Positions 8,359-16,619 of a stretch of DNA of 61,796 nucleotides are shown here, in pieces (within the stretch, counting starts at the first letter, position 1; each line of letters starts with the position of its first letter). The DNA is taken from contig JAFRZB010000023.1 of the NCBI GenBank assembly GCA_017442785.1, positions 1 through 61,796 of the forward strand, read 5' to 3'. Source of the stretch: Bacillota bacterium. GTDB taxonomy: Bacteria > Bacillota > Clostridia > Peptostreptococcales > Anaerovoracaceae. The notes beneath the pieces were generated by a model. The model was not told the origin of the DNA. It made no database searches and saw nothing but the letters and a program-made list of their open reading frames with translations. The position numbers were made by a program, and so were the translations under genes.

Positions 8359-8414
8359 TGCCTTCCCTGCCGCGGCAACTCGTCCACAGTTCCCGCAAAA
8401 GCCGGGGATAGGCA
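8359..8414 (-). ncRNA. Structured 5' leader of the corrinoid/folate operon
   Basis: On the minus strand TGCCTaTCCC (8414-8405) pairs with GGGAAGGCA (8367-8359), nine pairs with one bulged A. Inside, GCGGGAACT (8396-8388) pairs with AGTTGCCGC (8380-8372) around the loop GTGGACG, with a single G-G mismatch. It lies between a candidate -10 box and the start codon, so it would be transcribed. No known riboswitch class fits well; the CGGGAACTGT and GGGAAGGC strings recall cobalamin riboswitch cores, but the rest of that motif is missing. Confidence 0.5.
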
Positions 8415-8429
8415 TGCTTACATAGTGGT

Positions 8430-8474
8430 ATTATAAGTCTTTATCGAGGGAAAATCATTGTTAAAAATAACAAT
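8430..8474 (-). promoter_or_regulatory. Candidate promoter and operator of the corrinoid/folate operon
   Basis: A perfect -10 box TATAAT is read on the minus strand at 8435-8430. No good -35 box is present at 16-18 bases. Instead a perfect inverted repeat ATTGTTA-AAAA-TAACAAT occupies 8457-8474, where the -35 region should be. An activator-dependent promoter is a reasonable reading; the divergent PucR-type regulator is the obvious candidate. Confidence 0.4.
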
Positions 8475-8644
8475 AATCTTGAATTTTTATTGCCTTAAGC
8501 TACGCATGTCTGTTTCTTTTTGTAGAAAACAGGTCCTTTTTAGTAAAAATGTGTACAATATTTTAACAAATTTGTAGCTTCTTACAAAAAAGCCCTTGCT
8601 TAAAGCAAGATTATACAATATTCTAATAGACAGGAGTGATCGAT
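8475..8644 (+). promoter_or_regulatory. pucR upstream region with repeated and dyad sites
   Basis: Two near-identical 15-mers TACAATATTyTAAyA start at 8554 and 8614, exactly 60 bases apart. A perfect palindrome CTTGCTT-A-AAGCAAG spans 8595-8609. The second 15-mer contains TACAAT-like -10 sequence close to the gene. No convincing -35 box is visible. These could be regulator binding sites shared by the two divergent transcripts. Confidence 0.35.
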
Positions 8645-10201
8645 ATGGAACTTAGTTTAAACATTTTATTAGACGCGCTGAGCGACGCCAATCCGCTCTG
8701 TTATACCAAGGATAAGAGCCGGACCTTCAGCGGCGTGCGCCTTCTCGGAAAGGCTCAGGACGCTGACCCCGGAAAGCTCGTCATATGCGGGCTGTCGCAG
8801 GCTCTTAACGCACCTGCGGAGTATCAGGCCTGCGTAGTTGCCGCGGTGATAGACACCGAGCTTCCCAAGAACGCCGCCACCATGCAGAACATGGTGCTGT
8901 TCGACACCGAAATGGGCGCAGTACAGTTCTTCATGCACGTGCAGGACGTATTCGACAGGTACATCAACTGGTGCTTCAACATGGACCAGTGCCTCATAAA
9001 GCACAGATCCATACAGGACCTGCTTACCCTTTCCGAGGACATAATCGGCAACTTCATAACCATCTCGGATTCGGCCTTCTCTCTGGTCGCATACACTCAG
9101 GGGCTCACCTGCGACGATGAGATAACCAACCGCCTGATAGAAAAAGGCTACCACGACCAGGACGCCATCCGCAGATTCGGCATGAACAACCTGATGAACT
9201 ACTGGAAGGACGCTGATGACATCTACGTAAGGAAGACCGGCATCGTCACCCAGTACCCTATGATGAGCAAGGTCATACACTACAACAATTCCTACTATTC
9301 CCATGTGGTGATGCTCTGCAACAACAGGCCTCCCACGGACGGCCTCAGGGACCTGTTCCGCATACTCATAGACCACCTGATGACCTGTTTCGAGAGGCAG
9401 TGGCTGGCAAACAACCAGATGCCGCACATCTACGACAGCCTGCTGCTGGAGCTTCTGGAATCCTCGGACCTCAGCCCCGACATGGTGAACGCCAAGGCAA
9501 AGAACGCGGGGCTTCCCGCAAAGGGCAGCTTCGTCCTTGTAAAGGTGTCCACGGACGAGAACGCGGGTATAATGCTGCAGAGGCTGTGCAACGAGATATC
9601 CTCAAGGGTACCGCAGTCAAGAGTAACGCTGAGCAACGACATACTCATAGCCCTGATAATACAAAGCGGCCAGGGCAAAGGCATACAGGAACTGATGGAG
9701 CTTATGCAGGAGATAATGGACAGATATAACTCCAGCTGCGGCATAAGCGATCCGTTCACATCTCTCATGGACATAAAGAGCGCCGGCATGCAGGCACAGA
9801 TAGCGCTGGACGCAAAGGACTGCGGCCCCTTAAAGTCCCTTGCACTGCCTGGAAAGAAGCAGTTCAGCAGGGTCAGGAGCTTCACCAGCTGCTACCCGGG
9901 ATACGTGTTCTCCGAGAGCACCAAGGACATAAGCGTCATTACGAACTCATCGGAATACAGGGCGCTTGAAAAGCTGCAGGAGAACGACAGCAAACGCGGA
10001 ACTAACAACCTCAAGCTGCTGTATTTCTATCTGATAAACGAGAGGAAGGCTTCGGAAACGGCCAAGCTGCTGCACATGCACCGCAACAACGTCATCTACA
10101 GGATAAGCAAGATCGAGGAGATAATAAATCTGGATCTTGACGACCCGGACGTAAGGCTGCGCCTGCTGCTGTGCTTTGAGATATACAGACCAAAGGAGTA
10201 G
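8645..10201 (+). CDS. PucR family transcriptional regulator (CdaR-like)
   Basis: A 518-residue regulator with a C-terminal PucR helix-turn-helix near residues 455-515 (YFYLINERKASETAKLLHMH followed by RNNVIYRISKIEEI). This is the classical ending of PucR/CdaR activators. The middle part is a GAF-like/linker region without a recognisable enzyme domain. I start it at ATG 8645 because AGGAG (8632-8636) sits eight bases upstream; a GTG at 8636 overlaps that box and is unlikely. It is divergent from the corrinoid/folate operon and in one unit with the acetyltransferase gene three bases downstream. The inducer is unknown. Confidence 0.88.
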   Translation: MELSLNILLDALSDANPLCYTKDKSRTFSGVRLLGKAQDADPGKLVICGLSQALNAPAEYQACVVAAVIDTELPKNAATMQNMVLFDTEMGAVQFFMHVQDVFDRYINWCFNMDQCLIKHRSIQDLLTLSEDIIGNFITISDSAFSLVAYTQGLTCDDEITNRLIEKGYHDQDAIRRFGMNNLMNYWKDADDIYVRKTGIVTQYPMMSKVIHYNNSYYSHVVMLCNNRPPTDGLRDLFRILIDHLMTCFERQWLANNQMPHIYDSLLLELLESSDLSPDMVNAKAKNAGLPAKGSFVLVKVSTDENAGIMLQRLCNEISSRVPQSRVTLSNDILIALIIQSGQGKGIQELMELMQEIMDRYNSSCGISDPFTSLMDIKSAGMQAQIALDAKDCGPLKSLALPGKKQFSRVRSFTSCYPGYVFSESTKDISVITNSSEYRALEKLQENDSKRGTNNLKLLYFYLINERKASETAKLLHMHRNNVIYRISKIEEIINLDLDDPDVRLRLLLCFEIYRPKE

Positions 10202-10203
10202 AC

Positions 10204-11016
10204 ATGTACGAAGATTATTATTTCAACATAGAGGACAGGGACGCTTTCTTAAGAAGGATAGGCCTTAAGCCGCAGGAGATAGGACCGGACCTTGAGAGCC
10301 TTAAGAAGATCATGTACAACCACCACAGGTATGTCCCCTTCGACAACCTGGACGTGTGGGATAAGGCGGCCGAACCCTCACTTTCCATACCTGATCTTTT
10401 CGACAAGATAGTAAACAGGCGCCGCGGCGGGTACTGCTTCGAGATAAACGCCCTGCTGGAGTCCGCGCTCAGGACCATAGGCTTTGAGTGCTACAGCGTA
10501 GGCATACGCATAACCAAGGGCCGCGATTTCCTGCCTCCGGTAAGACACCGCGGAGTGGTAGTCAAAACAGGCGGAAAGAAGTACTTCTGCGACGCAGGGC
10601 TGGGCTTCATATTCTTCCCCGAGCCGGCAGGCTTCAACGAGGGCTGGGTAAGATTCGGCTATAAGGCCGAATGCGAGGACGGTCTCTGCAAGGTGTTCGT
10701 AAAAAAGGGGGACGGCGCAGAGGAGATACTCAGGTTCGAAGACCGCCCTGCGCTTCCGATAGATTTCATAAACCAGAACTTCGCGTGCTCCCAGGATCCC
10801 AAGTCCGGCTTCAGGACCAGGCTCTCCATGGTGATAATGACACCCGAGGAGAACAGGAAGAACCTTGTGAGCAGCGGCACCGTAAGCGAGGCGGAGACCT
10901 CCGTGATCTCCTTAAAGGACCCGGACGGTAACCTCATCAGCGAACGCACCATAGACAACAGGACCGAGCTCGCAAAGGCGCTGCTTGAGGAGTTCGGAGT
11001 AAAATACGATATCTGA
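10204..11016 (+). CDS. Arylamine N-acetyltransferase family protein
   Basis: A 270-residue cytoplasmic enzyme. The family moves an acetyl group from acetyl-CoA to arylamines, hydrazines or related acceptors through a catalytic cysteine. The triad is visible as C78 (RRGGYCFEIN), H115 (VRHRGVVV) and D130 (FCDAGLGF), with the same spacing as in characterised NATs. Its AAAGGAG ribosome site overlaps the stop codon of the regulator gene, so the two are co-translated. The natural substrate is open: it could detoxify aromatic amines, or act in a pathway controlled by the PucR protein. Confidence 0.9.
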   Translation: MYEDYYFNIEDRDAFLRRIGLKPQEIGPDLESLKKIMYNHHRYVPFDNLDVWDKAAEPSLSIPDLFDKIVNRRRGGYCFEINALLESALRTIGFECYSVGIRITKGRDFLPPVRHRGVVVKTGGKKYFCDAGLGFIFFPEPAGFNEGWVRFGYKAECEDGLCKVFVKKGDGAEEILRFEDRPALPIDFINQNFACSQDPKSGFRTRLSMVIMTPEENRKNLVSSGTVSEAETSVISLKDPDGNLISERTIDNRTELAKALLEEFGVKYDI

Positions 11017-11034
11017 CATAAAGGGGGTAAAGAG

Positions 11035-11886
11035 ATGTCAACAAAGTACGAGATAAAGACATGGCGCTCGGCCGTAGAGCGCAAACCGGAATTCGGAAAG
11101 ATGTTCGATTTTGAGCCGACCACCAAATTCTTCGACCAGCTGAGCTTCGTGGGAGACCCCGCGGTGTGCTGCTTCCTGCTGGAGACTGCGGAGGGACTGG
11201 TGCTCATAGACGCGATGAATCCCGAAAAGCGTTACATGGACGCCATTCTTAAGGGCATCAGCGACATAGGCTATGAGATAACGGATCTTAAGCACATAGT
11301 GATAACCCACGGACACGGAGACCACTACGGGCTGGCAGACGAGCTGAGGAAGCTCTCCGGAGCAAAGATATACATCTCCGAGGGAGATCACGAGCTTGCA
11401 AAGCACCCTGCCATAGGAAGGTTCTCCGCGATGGACTACCCTGTCGATGTTTACCTTACTGACGGCATGGACCTTAAGTTCGGAGACACAGTCATACACT
11501 GCGTCGAGACTCCGGGACACACGGACCACTGCATGTCCTTCATCTTCCCGGTGACAGACGAGGGACGCCCGCACATGGCATCGCTTTGGGGCGGCACGGG
11601 TCTCAACAACGGAGTGAACATCTTCACCTACCTGAAGTCCGTGGACAAGTTTGAGCTCGCCTGCGCGGAATACGGCGTGGACGTTGAGATCTCCAACCAT
11701 CCGCCCGTGGACAACGGCGTGGAAAGGCTCAACACTGTAAGAAAAATAGCGAACGGCGTACCGAACCCGTTCGTTATAGGAAAAGACAACATGCACTACT
11801 ACTTCAACAAGTTCCGCACCATGAGCGCGGAGGCTCTTAAGAAGTGGCCGGACGGAATATCAAGACAGCCCATGCCGGGGAAGTGA
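11035..11886 (+). CDS. Metallo-beta-lactamase-fold hydrolase
   Basis: A 283-residue MBL-fold protein with the zinc motif THGHGDHYGLAD (H92, H94, D96, H97), the next ligand in VETPGHTDHCMSF and a third block near the C-terminus (EISNHPPVDNG). Such enzymes are hydrolases of lactones, thioesters, phosphoesters or beta-lactams; the sequence does not single one out. A GGGGGT box precedes the start. It is the third gene of the PucR-NAT unit, 18 bases after the acetyltransferase, so a common pathway is likely. No signal peptide is visible, which argues for an intracellular role. Confidence 0.88.
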   Translation: MSTKYEIKTWRSAVERKPEFGKMFDFEPTTKFFDQLSFVGDPAVCCFLLETAEGLVLIDAMNPEKRYMDAILKGISDIGYEITDLKHIVITHGHGDHYGLADELRKLSGAKIYISEGDHELAKHPAIGRFSAMDYPVDVYLTDGMDLKFGDTVIHCVETPGHTDHCMSFIFPVTDEGRPHMASLWGGTGLNNGVNIFTYLKSVDKFELACAEYGVDVEISNHPPVDNGVERLNTVRKIANGVPNPFVIGKDNMHYYFNKFRTMSAEALKKWPDGISRQPMPGK

Positions 11887-11919
11887 TCCCGGCAGAGGGG
11901 CTGCTGTAATTACATAATA

Positions 11920-12504
11920 TTATATTTCGTATTCTTCTTTGTATTCCAGGGGCTTTACTGTATAGGAAGCCCCTTTTGTAATGCCTGTGAACTCGGAAAG
12001 ATCGGCTATCACCTGCAGACCCGCGCTGCCCTTCTTGTAGTGCATCGGGATGACTGTCTTTGGAGCGGTCTCGTCGGCGAGGGCCTTGGCCTCCGCGGGG
12101 CCTATGGTAAAGAAGCCTCCCACAGGCATCATCGCCACGTCCGCGTCCTTAAGGAACGGGATCTTCTCCTCCTGCGGACGGCATCCGGTATCTCCGTAAT
12201 GGATCACCTTCCTGCCCTCGGCCTGGAATATCCTTATCATGTTGAGGCCTCTTTTGGTGCCGCCCTCGGCATCGTGCGGGACCTCTATCTCCGTGACGAC
12301 GAACGGGTTGAGGACGCCTGCCGGAACTATCTCAACGGCATCCGTAAAGGCGTGGTCCCCGTGCCCGTGGGAGCAGTAGACCTTGTTGGCCTTTATCGCC
12401 AGAGGAGGATAGCCCTGCACCATCTCGTTGTAGGGGTCGATCGCCACGGTGTAGCCGCCGGACTCTATGGTAAAGCAGGAATGTCCGTAATAAGTTATCT
12501 TCAT
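11920..12504 (-). CDS. MBL-fold metal-dependent hydrolase (UlaG/UPF0173-like)
   Basis: A 194-residue compact metallo-beta-lactamase-fold protein. It begins MKITYYGHSCFTIE and contains VYCSHGHGDHAFTDA, the metal site, and IHYGDTGC, then VIPMHYKKG near the C-terminus. The pattern is that of the UlaG/UPF0173 lactonase-like group. A strong AGGAGG box lies before the start. It converges with the preceding MBL gene, only 33 bases away, and is not closely related to it in sequence (short UlaG-like form versus the longer form). Substrate unknown. Confidence 0.85.
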   Translation of the reverse strand: MKITYYGHSCFTIESGGYTVAIDPYNEMVQGYPPLAIKANKVYCSHGHGDHAFTDAVEIVPAGVLNPFVVTEIEVPHDAEGGTKRGLNMIRIFQAEGRKVIHYGDTGCRPQEEKIPFLKDADVAMMPVGGFFTIGPAEAKALADETAPKTVIPMHYKKGSAGLQVIADLSEFTGITKGASYTVKPLEYKEEYEI

Positions 12505-12530
12505 ACTGCGCCTCCTATAATGCTTAAACT

Positions 12531-12565
12531 AAAAAATTTGCAGATGCGCATCCGCGCACCTGCAA
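12531..12565 (-). terminator. Terminator of the small lipoprotein gene
   Basis: On the minus strand GCAGGTGCGC pairs with GCGCATCTGC around a four-base loop and is followed by AAATTTTTT. It lies about 20 bases after the stop of the 51-codon gene and before the lactonase-like gene. Confidence 0.85.
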
Positions 12566-12583
12566 TTCTGCGTACCTGTGTTA

Positions 12584-12739
12584 TCAGAATGTGGAATGGA
12601 AGCCCGTGCCTCTGTTTGTGTTCTCGGTGCGCTGCCTAACAGTCGTCTGAGCGTTTCCGCAGGCTGCCAGACAGGACAGCGCGATTATGCATGCGAGCAC
12701 AGCGGCAACAGCCTTCTTACCTATCGTCATAGTCTTCAT
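12584..12739 (-). CDS. Small predicted lipoprotein (51 residues)
   Basis: A short frame starting at ATG 12739 with AAGGAG ten bases upstream. The protein begins MKTMTIGKKAVAAVLACIIA and continues LSCLAACGNA, a complete lipoprotein signal peptide with lipobox LAAC. Cleavage would leave a lipidated peptide of about 25 residues rich in Thr, Asn and Arg (QTTVRQRTENTNRG). It has its own terminator and a TATAAT box about 50 bases upstream (near 12784), so it looks like a separate transcript. I do not recognise the mature part. Confidence 0.75.
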   Translation of the reverse strand: MKTMTIGKKAVAAVLACIIALSCLAACGNAQTTVRQRTENTNRGTGFHSTF

Positions 12740-12850
12740 GATTCCGTCGTCTCCTTATGACCAGAAAAATCCTTACGTCGTTATTATAATACATGAGCGG
12801 CAGAAAAAAATATATTTTCTGTGAAGATTTCCTGTAGTTTATATACAGTT

Positions 12851-13414
12851 TCACCTTCTGCCGGGCACCATGGCCTGAAGAGCAGCCCCGTTATCCTTAA
12901 GCCACCTGTTCCACTTGCCGTAGTCCGGGTATATCCTGCCCAGCAGCCTGTAGAACGCCGCGGAGTGGTTCATCTCAAAAAGATGGCAGACCTCGTGCGC
13001 AGCGACGTAATCCAGGACCTCCTTAGGGGCCAGCGCCAGAAGACAGTTCATGTTTATGTCTCCCCTTGCGGTGCAGCTCCCCCACCTGGTCTTCTGACAT
13101 CTTATGGTTATCCTTCCAAGCCTTTGATAAGCCCCGGCAAGCCTTGCGAAATGCTCCACCCTGGGCGGTATCACCTGCTTTGCTATGTATGTGAGGCGCT
13201 TGAGCTGGTCCGCCGTCATGACCTTTGCGCCAAAGACACTGAGGCTCTGCCTGCGCAGCTGCTCCATGCGCTTTTCCGCCCACGCGGCGTGGTCTCTTAC
13301 GAAACGGTCTATCTGGGCGCTCGTTACGAAATATGGCGCGCGGACCGTTATGCCGTCCGGCCCCACCTGCATGCCCAGCGTCTTTCTGCTGCTTCTTATG
13401 ACCCTGTATTCCAT
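12851..13414 (-). CDS. YgjP-like zinc metallopeptidase (DUF45)
   Basis: A 187-residue protein of the YgjP/SprT-like M48-related group. The active site is AAHEVCHLFEMNHS (HExxH plus downstream H), preceded by the characteristic TRWGSCTARGDINMN block. Members bind one zinc; their natural substrates are poorly known. It is the last gene of the long operon and starts four bases after the pepT stop. There is no signal peptide, so it should act in the cytoplasm. Confidence 0.88.
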   Translation of the reverse strand: MEYRVIRSSRKTLGMQVGPDGITVRAPYFVTSAQIDRFVRDHAAWAEKRMEQLRRQSLSVFGAKVMTADQLKRLTYIAKQVIPPRVEHFARLAGAYQRLGRITIRCQKTRWGSCTARGDINMNCLLALAPKEVLDYVAAHEVCHLFEMNHSAAFYRLLGRIYPDYGKWNRWLKDNGAALQAMVPGRR

Positions 13415-13418
13415 GCGA

Positions 13419-14645
13419 TCAGGCCTTTTCGGCTATGCGTACTATAACTTCCACCATCTTCTCCATGGCATCAAGGGACACGAACTCCTTTACAGAGTGG
13501 AAGTTCTCTCCTCCGGTGGAAAGATTCGGGCACGGAAGCCCCTCGTAGGAGAGCCTTGCGCCGTCCGTGCCGCCCCTTATGGGAACTGTTACAGGCACCA
13601 CTCCGGAATCCCTCATGGCCTTCTCGGCCCTTTCCACCACGAACATCACGGGGAGGATCTTCTCCTTCATGTTGTAGTAGCTGTCCTTTATGCCGCAGGA
13701 CACCGTACCCTCGCCGTACTTGCTGTTGAGAAGCTCCGATACGGACCTGAGGAAGGCCTTTTTGGCATTGAACTTGTCCATGTCGTGGTCCCTTATCAGG
13801 AGCTTTACGCGGGCGGAGGTCTCGTCTCCGTTTATCTCCTGGATGTGGAAGAAGCCCTCGTAGCCTTCCGTGTGGGCTGGTGTCTGCTCGGCGGGGAGCA
13901 TGGATACCAGCTCGGCCGCTATCAGGACGGCGTTCTTCATCTTGTTCTTTGCGCTGCCGGGGTGGATGTTCAAGCCCTTTATGTCTATGCGCCCAGCCGC
14001 GGCGTTGAAGTTCTCGTATTCGAGCTCTCCGAGCGCTCCTCCGTCCACAGTATATGCGAACTCCGCTCCGAAGCCCTTTATGTCGAAGTGGTCCGCTCCG
14101 CAGCCTATCTCCTCGTCCGGAGTTATGCCTACGGCTATCCTTCCGTGCTTTATCTCAGGATGCTCAATAAGGTATTCAGCGGCGCTTACTATCTCCGCTA
14201 TTCCTGCCTTGTCGTCCGCGCCAAGGAGAGTGTCGCCTCCGGTTATTATGAGCCTCTGACCCTTATATTTTCCGAGGAACGGAAAGTCCACGGCGCTTAT
14301 GACGCCGTGCTTCTGCTGTATGTCTCCGCCCTTATACTCTATTATCTCCGGCTCTATGTCCTTTCCGGGTGCGTCCGGAGAGGTGTCCATGTGTGCGATG
14401 AAGCCTATGCAGGGCGCGTCCCCGCAGCCCTCGCTTGCCGGGATAAAGCCGTAAACATAGCCGTAGTCATCCATCCTGACTTCGGAAAGGCCTATTGCCT
14501 TAAACTCCTCTTCAAGATGCCTCGCCAGCTCCAGCTGCCTTGCAGAAGAAGGCACAGTGCCGCTCTCCTCATCCGACGTCGTCCAGTAAGACACATATTT
14601 AAGAAACCTTTCGGTAAGTCTTCCGTCGTTGCTATAACCATTCAT
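13419..14645 (-). CDS. pepT: Peptidase T (tripeptide aminopeptidase)
   Basis: A 408-residue M20-family zinc enzyme that removes the N-terminal residue from tripeptides in the cytoplasm. Metal and catalytic blocks are FIAHMDTSPDAPG, GGDTLLGADDKAGIAE, ITPDEEIGCGADHF and, near the end, PIRGGTDGARLS and CPNLSTGGENFHS. With the start at ATG 14645 (GGAGG six bases upstream) the length equals that of known PepT proteins; eleven extra upstream codons are open but lack a ribosome site. The gene start overlaps the end of the YolD-like gene by 14 bases. Confidence 0.95.
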   Translation of the reverse strand: MNGYSNDGRLTERFLKYVSYWTTSDEESGTVPSSARQLELARHLEEEFKAIGLSEVRMDDYGYVYGFIPASEGCGDAPCIGFIAHMDTSPDAPGKDIEPEIIEYKGGDIQQKHGVISAVDFPFLGKYKGQRLIITGGDTLLGADDKAGIAEIVSAAEYLIEHPEIKHGRIAVGITPDEEIGCGADHFDIKGFGAEFAYTVDGGALGELEYENFNAAAGRIDIKGLNIHPGSAKNKMKNAVLIAAELVSMLPAEQTPAHTEGYEGFFHIQEINGDETSARVKLLIRDHDMDKFNAKKAFLRSVSELLNSKYGEGTVSCGIKDSYYNMKEKILPVMFVVERAEKAMRDSGVVPVTVPIRGGTDGARLSYEGLPCPNLSTGGENFHSVKEFVSLDAMEKMVEVIVRIAEKA

Positions 14646-15099
14646 CGGGATCCTCCGTTCCGAGCATTTTAAGCTCATATATATCGTCTATTTTTATGGT
14701 CTCACCGACCGAAAGGACCAGCGTCCTTTTCAGCGGATCGATCTTTTTTATCTCAGTCTCGGCGGTAACGTACTCTCCGCCCTGCTTTCTCGCGTCTGGA
14801 ACGAAATACGTTATCCTTGCCGCAGGCGCTTCCGCCCTGCCTTCCCGCCTGTTCTTTTCCAGGGCTTTTGCGGCCCTTGTGAGCTCGCTGCTTATAAGCT
14901 CCATCTGAGCCTCGTCCAACTCCAGCCTGTCCGATGTAAGGCGTGCCGCCTCGTCAATCTCCTCGTCGTAGCCCGTAAGAGCCGCAAACGGCGAGAACTG
15001 CGCGGCGCGGTCCCTCATGGACATGTGAGGATGCTTTGAGGATCGGTGATGCTCCATGCCTATTATGTCCCTGTATCTTTCTTCCGCGCTCTGCATCAT
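14632..15099 (-). CDS. YolD-like protein, partner of the Y-family polymerase
   Basis: A 155-residue protein. The N-terminal block MSMRDRAAQFSPFAALTGYD is the hallmark of the YolD-like family, which sits next to UV-inducible Y-family polymerase genes (yolD-uvrX in Bacillus). The rest is charged and helical with a C-terminal beta-rich tail. It overlaps the polymerase stop codon by ATGA and is preceded by GGAGG, so the two are coupled. Its biochemical role is not established; a regulator or accessory factor of translesion synthesis is the usual suggestion. Confidence 0.85.
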   Translation of the reverse strand: MMQSAEERYRDIIGMEHHRSSKHPHMSMRDRAAQFSPFAALTGYDEEIDEAARLTSDRLELDEAQMELISSELTRAAKALEKNRREGRAEAPAARITYFVPDARKQGGEYVTAETEIKKIDPLKRTLVLSVGETIKIDDIYELKMLGTEDPDEWL

Positions 15100-16610
15100 G
15101 CCTTGTGTCCTCCGACCTGCGCGTTGCGGTCCATTGCCGTGGCGGCGTCCTGAAGGTCCATTCCGCGCACTATGGCGTTCTTTCCGAACTTCTCCCTTAT
15201 CTTAAGGACGGCCTCCTGGCGGGCTCTTTCGGACTCTCTTTCCTCTTTCTGTTCAGCCCCGGAATTTTCGTCCGGGAGCATGGAGAAGATGTCCAGCTGC
15301 TCCTCCTTTTGAAGTTTGGGGATCTTCCCCTCGGGAAGCACGTGGTTCGCCACCACGTACAGCCTTCTTACCAGCAGCCTTTCGTCCGTGATGCTCTTAT
15401 ACAGCGCCGCAACTGCGTCTATTATCTCCCTTCCGGATGAGGTATATCCGTCGAGGTTTACGGAGCCGTGCCCCTCTTTGGGCACTTCCCTTCCGTACCA
15501 GTCAGTGCTCACCGGGCCCCTGTAGGCCTTACGCACCGCGGGATCGTCCAGGCTCTGCGTGTCGTAGCACACGGTAAGGACCATCTGGTCCGTCTTGAGC
15601 CTTTTTCGCACAAGGTCCAGTGTGAGGCTGTCTGCCATCTCCATGGCTATGATAAGGCCTTCACCGGCGCTGTACGGCCTTGAGAGCACCTGTCCGCTGC
15701 TGATGCTGTTGCTCTCCGGCCTGTAGCCCTTGATATCGCTTATCCTGCAGGGCTCCCAGCCCCATGCGTGGTCTATCAGAAGCTCCGCGTTTACGCCGAA
15801 CATCTTATACAGAAGCTCCTCGTTGTGCACGGAGCACCGGGCAACGTCCCCCATGGTATAAAGACCTGCCTTGGCGAGCCTCCTTGCGTAGCCTCTTCCG
15901 ACGCGCCAGAAATCTGTTATCGGCATGTGGTCCCAGAGCAGCCTTCTGTAGGACATCTCGTCAAGCTCCGCTATCCTTACGCCGTCCTTGTCCGCGGGCA
16001 TCTTCTTTGCAACTATGTCCATGGCTATCTTGCACAGGTACATGTTGGTGCCTATGCCGGCGGTGGCTGTAATACCAGTCTCCGAGAGCACCTCGCGGAC
16101 GAGCTTCATGGTAAAGTCCCTTGCAGAAAGGCCGTAGAGCTTAAGGTAAGCCGTGGCGTCTATGAAGACCTCGTCCACGGAATATACGTGTATGTCCTCC
16201 GGGGAGACGTAGCGCATGTATATGTTGAAGATCTGAGTGCTGACCTCCATGTATTTGGCCATTCGCGGCCTTGCGGCTATGTAGTCCAGCTCCAGCGACG
16301 GGTCTGCCACTAGCTGAGTGTAGTCGCTGCTCTTTCCCCTGAACCGTCCTCCGGGCGCCGAGAGCCTCCTCTGCGCGTTTATCTCCCTGACTCTCTGCTC
16401 CACCTCAAAAAGCCTTGCTCTTCCGGATATCCCGAAGCTTTTGAGGGACGGTGTTACTGCAAGGCATATGGTCTTTTCGGTGCGGCTTACGTCCGCAACG
16501 ACGAGATTGGTGGTGAGAGGGTCCTTTCCCAGCGCCACGCATTCCACGGACGCGTAGAAGGACTTGAGGTCTATTGCGATGTAGACCCTTCCGGAGGGCT
16601 CGCGGTCCAT
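15096..16610 (-). CDS. Y-family translesion DNA polymerase (UmuC/UvrX-like)
   Basis: A 504-residue polymerase that copies damaged DNA with low fidelity. Catalytic blocks are the first acidic motif AIDLKSFYASVEC and VYSVDEVFID, followed by the thumb/helix-hairpin-helix region and a little-finger domain. A beta-clamp binding motif EEQLDIFSML lies near residue 440, and the tail KNAIVRGMDLQDAATAMDRN with QVGGHKA is the usual Bacillota ending. The length fits UmuC rather than DinB. It follows thrH by nine bases and is coupled to the YolD-like gene. No LexA/DinR box was recognised. Confidence 0.93.
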   Translation of the reverse strand: MDREPSGRVYIAIDLKSFYASVECVALGKDPLTTNLVVADVSRTEKTICLAVTPSLKSFGISGRARLFEVEQRVREINAQRRLSAPGGRFRGKSSDYTQLVADPSLELDYIAARPRMAKYMEVSTQIFNIYMRYVSPEDIHVYSVDEVFIDATAYLKLYGLSARDFTMKLVREVLSETGITATAGIGTNMYLCKIAMDIVAKKMPADKDGVRIAELDEMSYRRLLWDHMPITDFWRVGRGYARRLAKAGLYTMGDVARCSVHNEELLYKMFGVNAELLIDHAWGWEPCRISDIKGYRPESNSISSGQVLSRPYSAGEGLIIAMEMADSLTLDLVRKRLKTDQMVLTVCYDTQSLDDPAVRKAYRGPVSTDWYGREVPKEGHGSVNLDGYTSSGREIIDAVAALYKSITDERLLVRRLYVVANHVLPEGKIPKLQKEEQLDIFSMLPDENSGAEQKEERESERARQEAVLKIREKFGKNAIVRGMDLQDAATAMDRNAQVGGHKA

Positions 16611-16619
16611 GATCTTTTC

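Noticed and set aside
8359-8414. Cobalamin riboswitch in the corrinoid operon leader
   Set aside because: CGGGAACTGT and GGGAAGGC resemble the conserved core, but the remaining B12-box and the GGTGAAAATCC-type segment are missing. Kept only as an unassigned structured leader.
8636-8644. GTG 8636 as start of the PucR-type regulator
   Set aside because: The GTG overlaps the AGGAG ribosome site that serves ATG 8645.
12578-12760. A 60-codon frame on the plus strand after the lactonase-like gene
   Set aside because: The minus strand here holds a lipoprotein gene with a ribosome site, lipobox and terminator, which explains the region better.
13185-14672. A 495-codon open frame on the plus strand opposite pepT
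   Set aside because: Low-complexity Tyr/Leu/Val composition and no motif; PepT on the other strand is complete.
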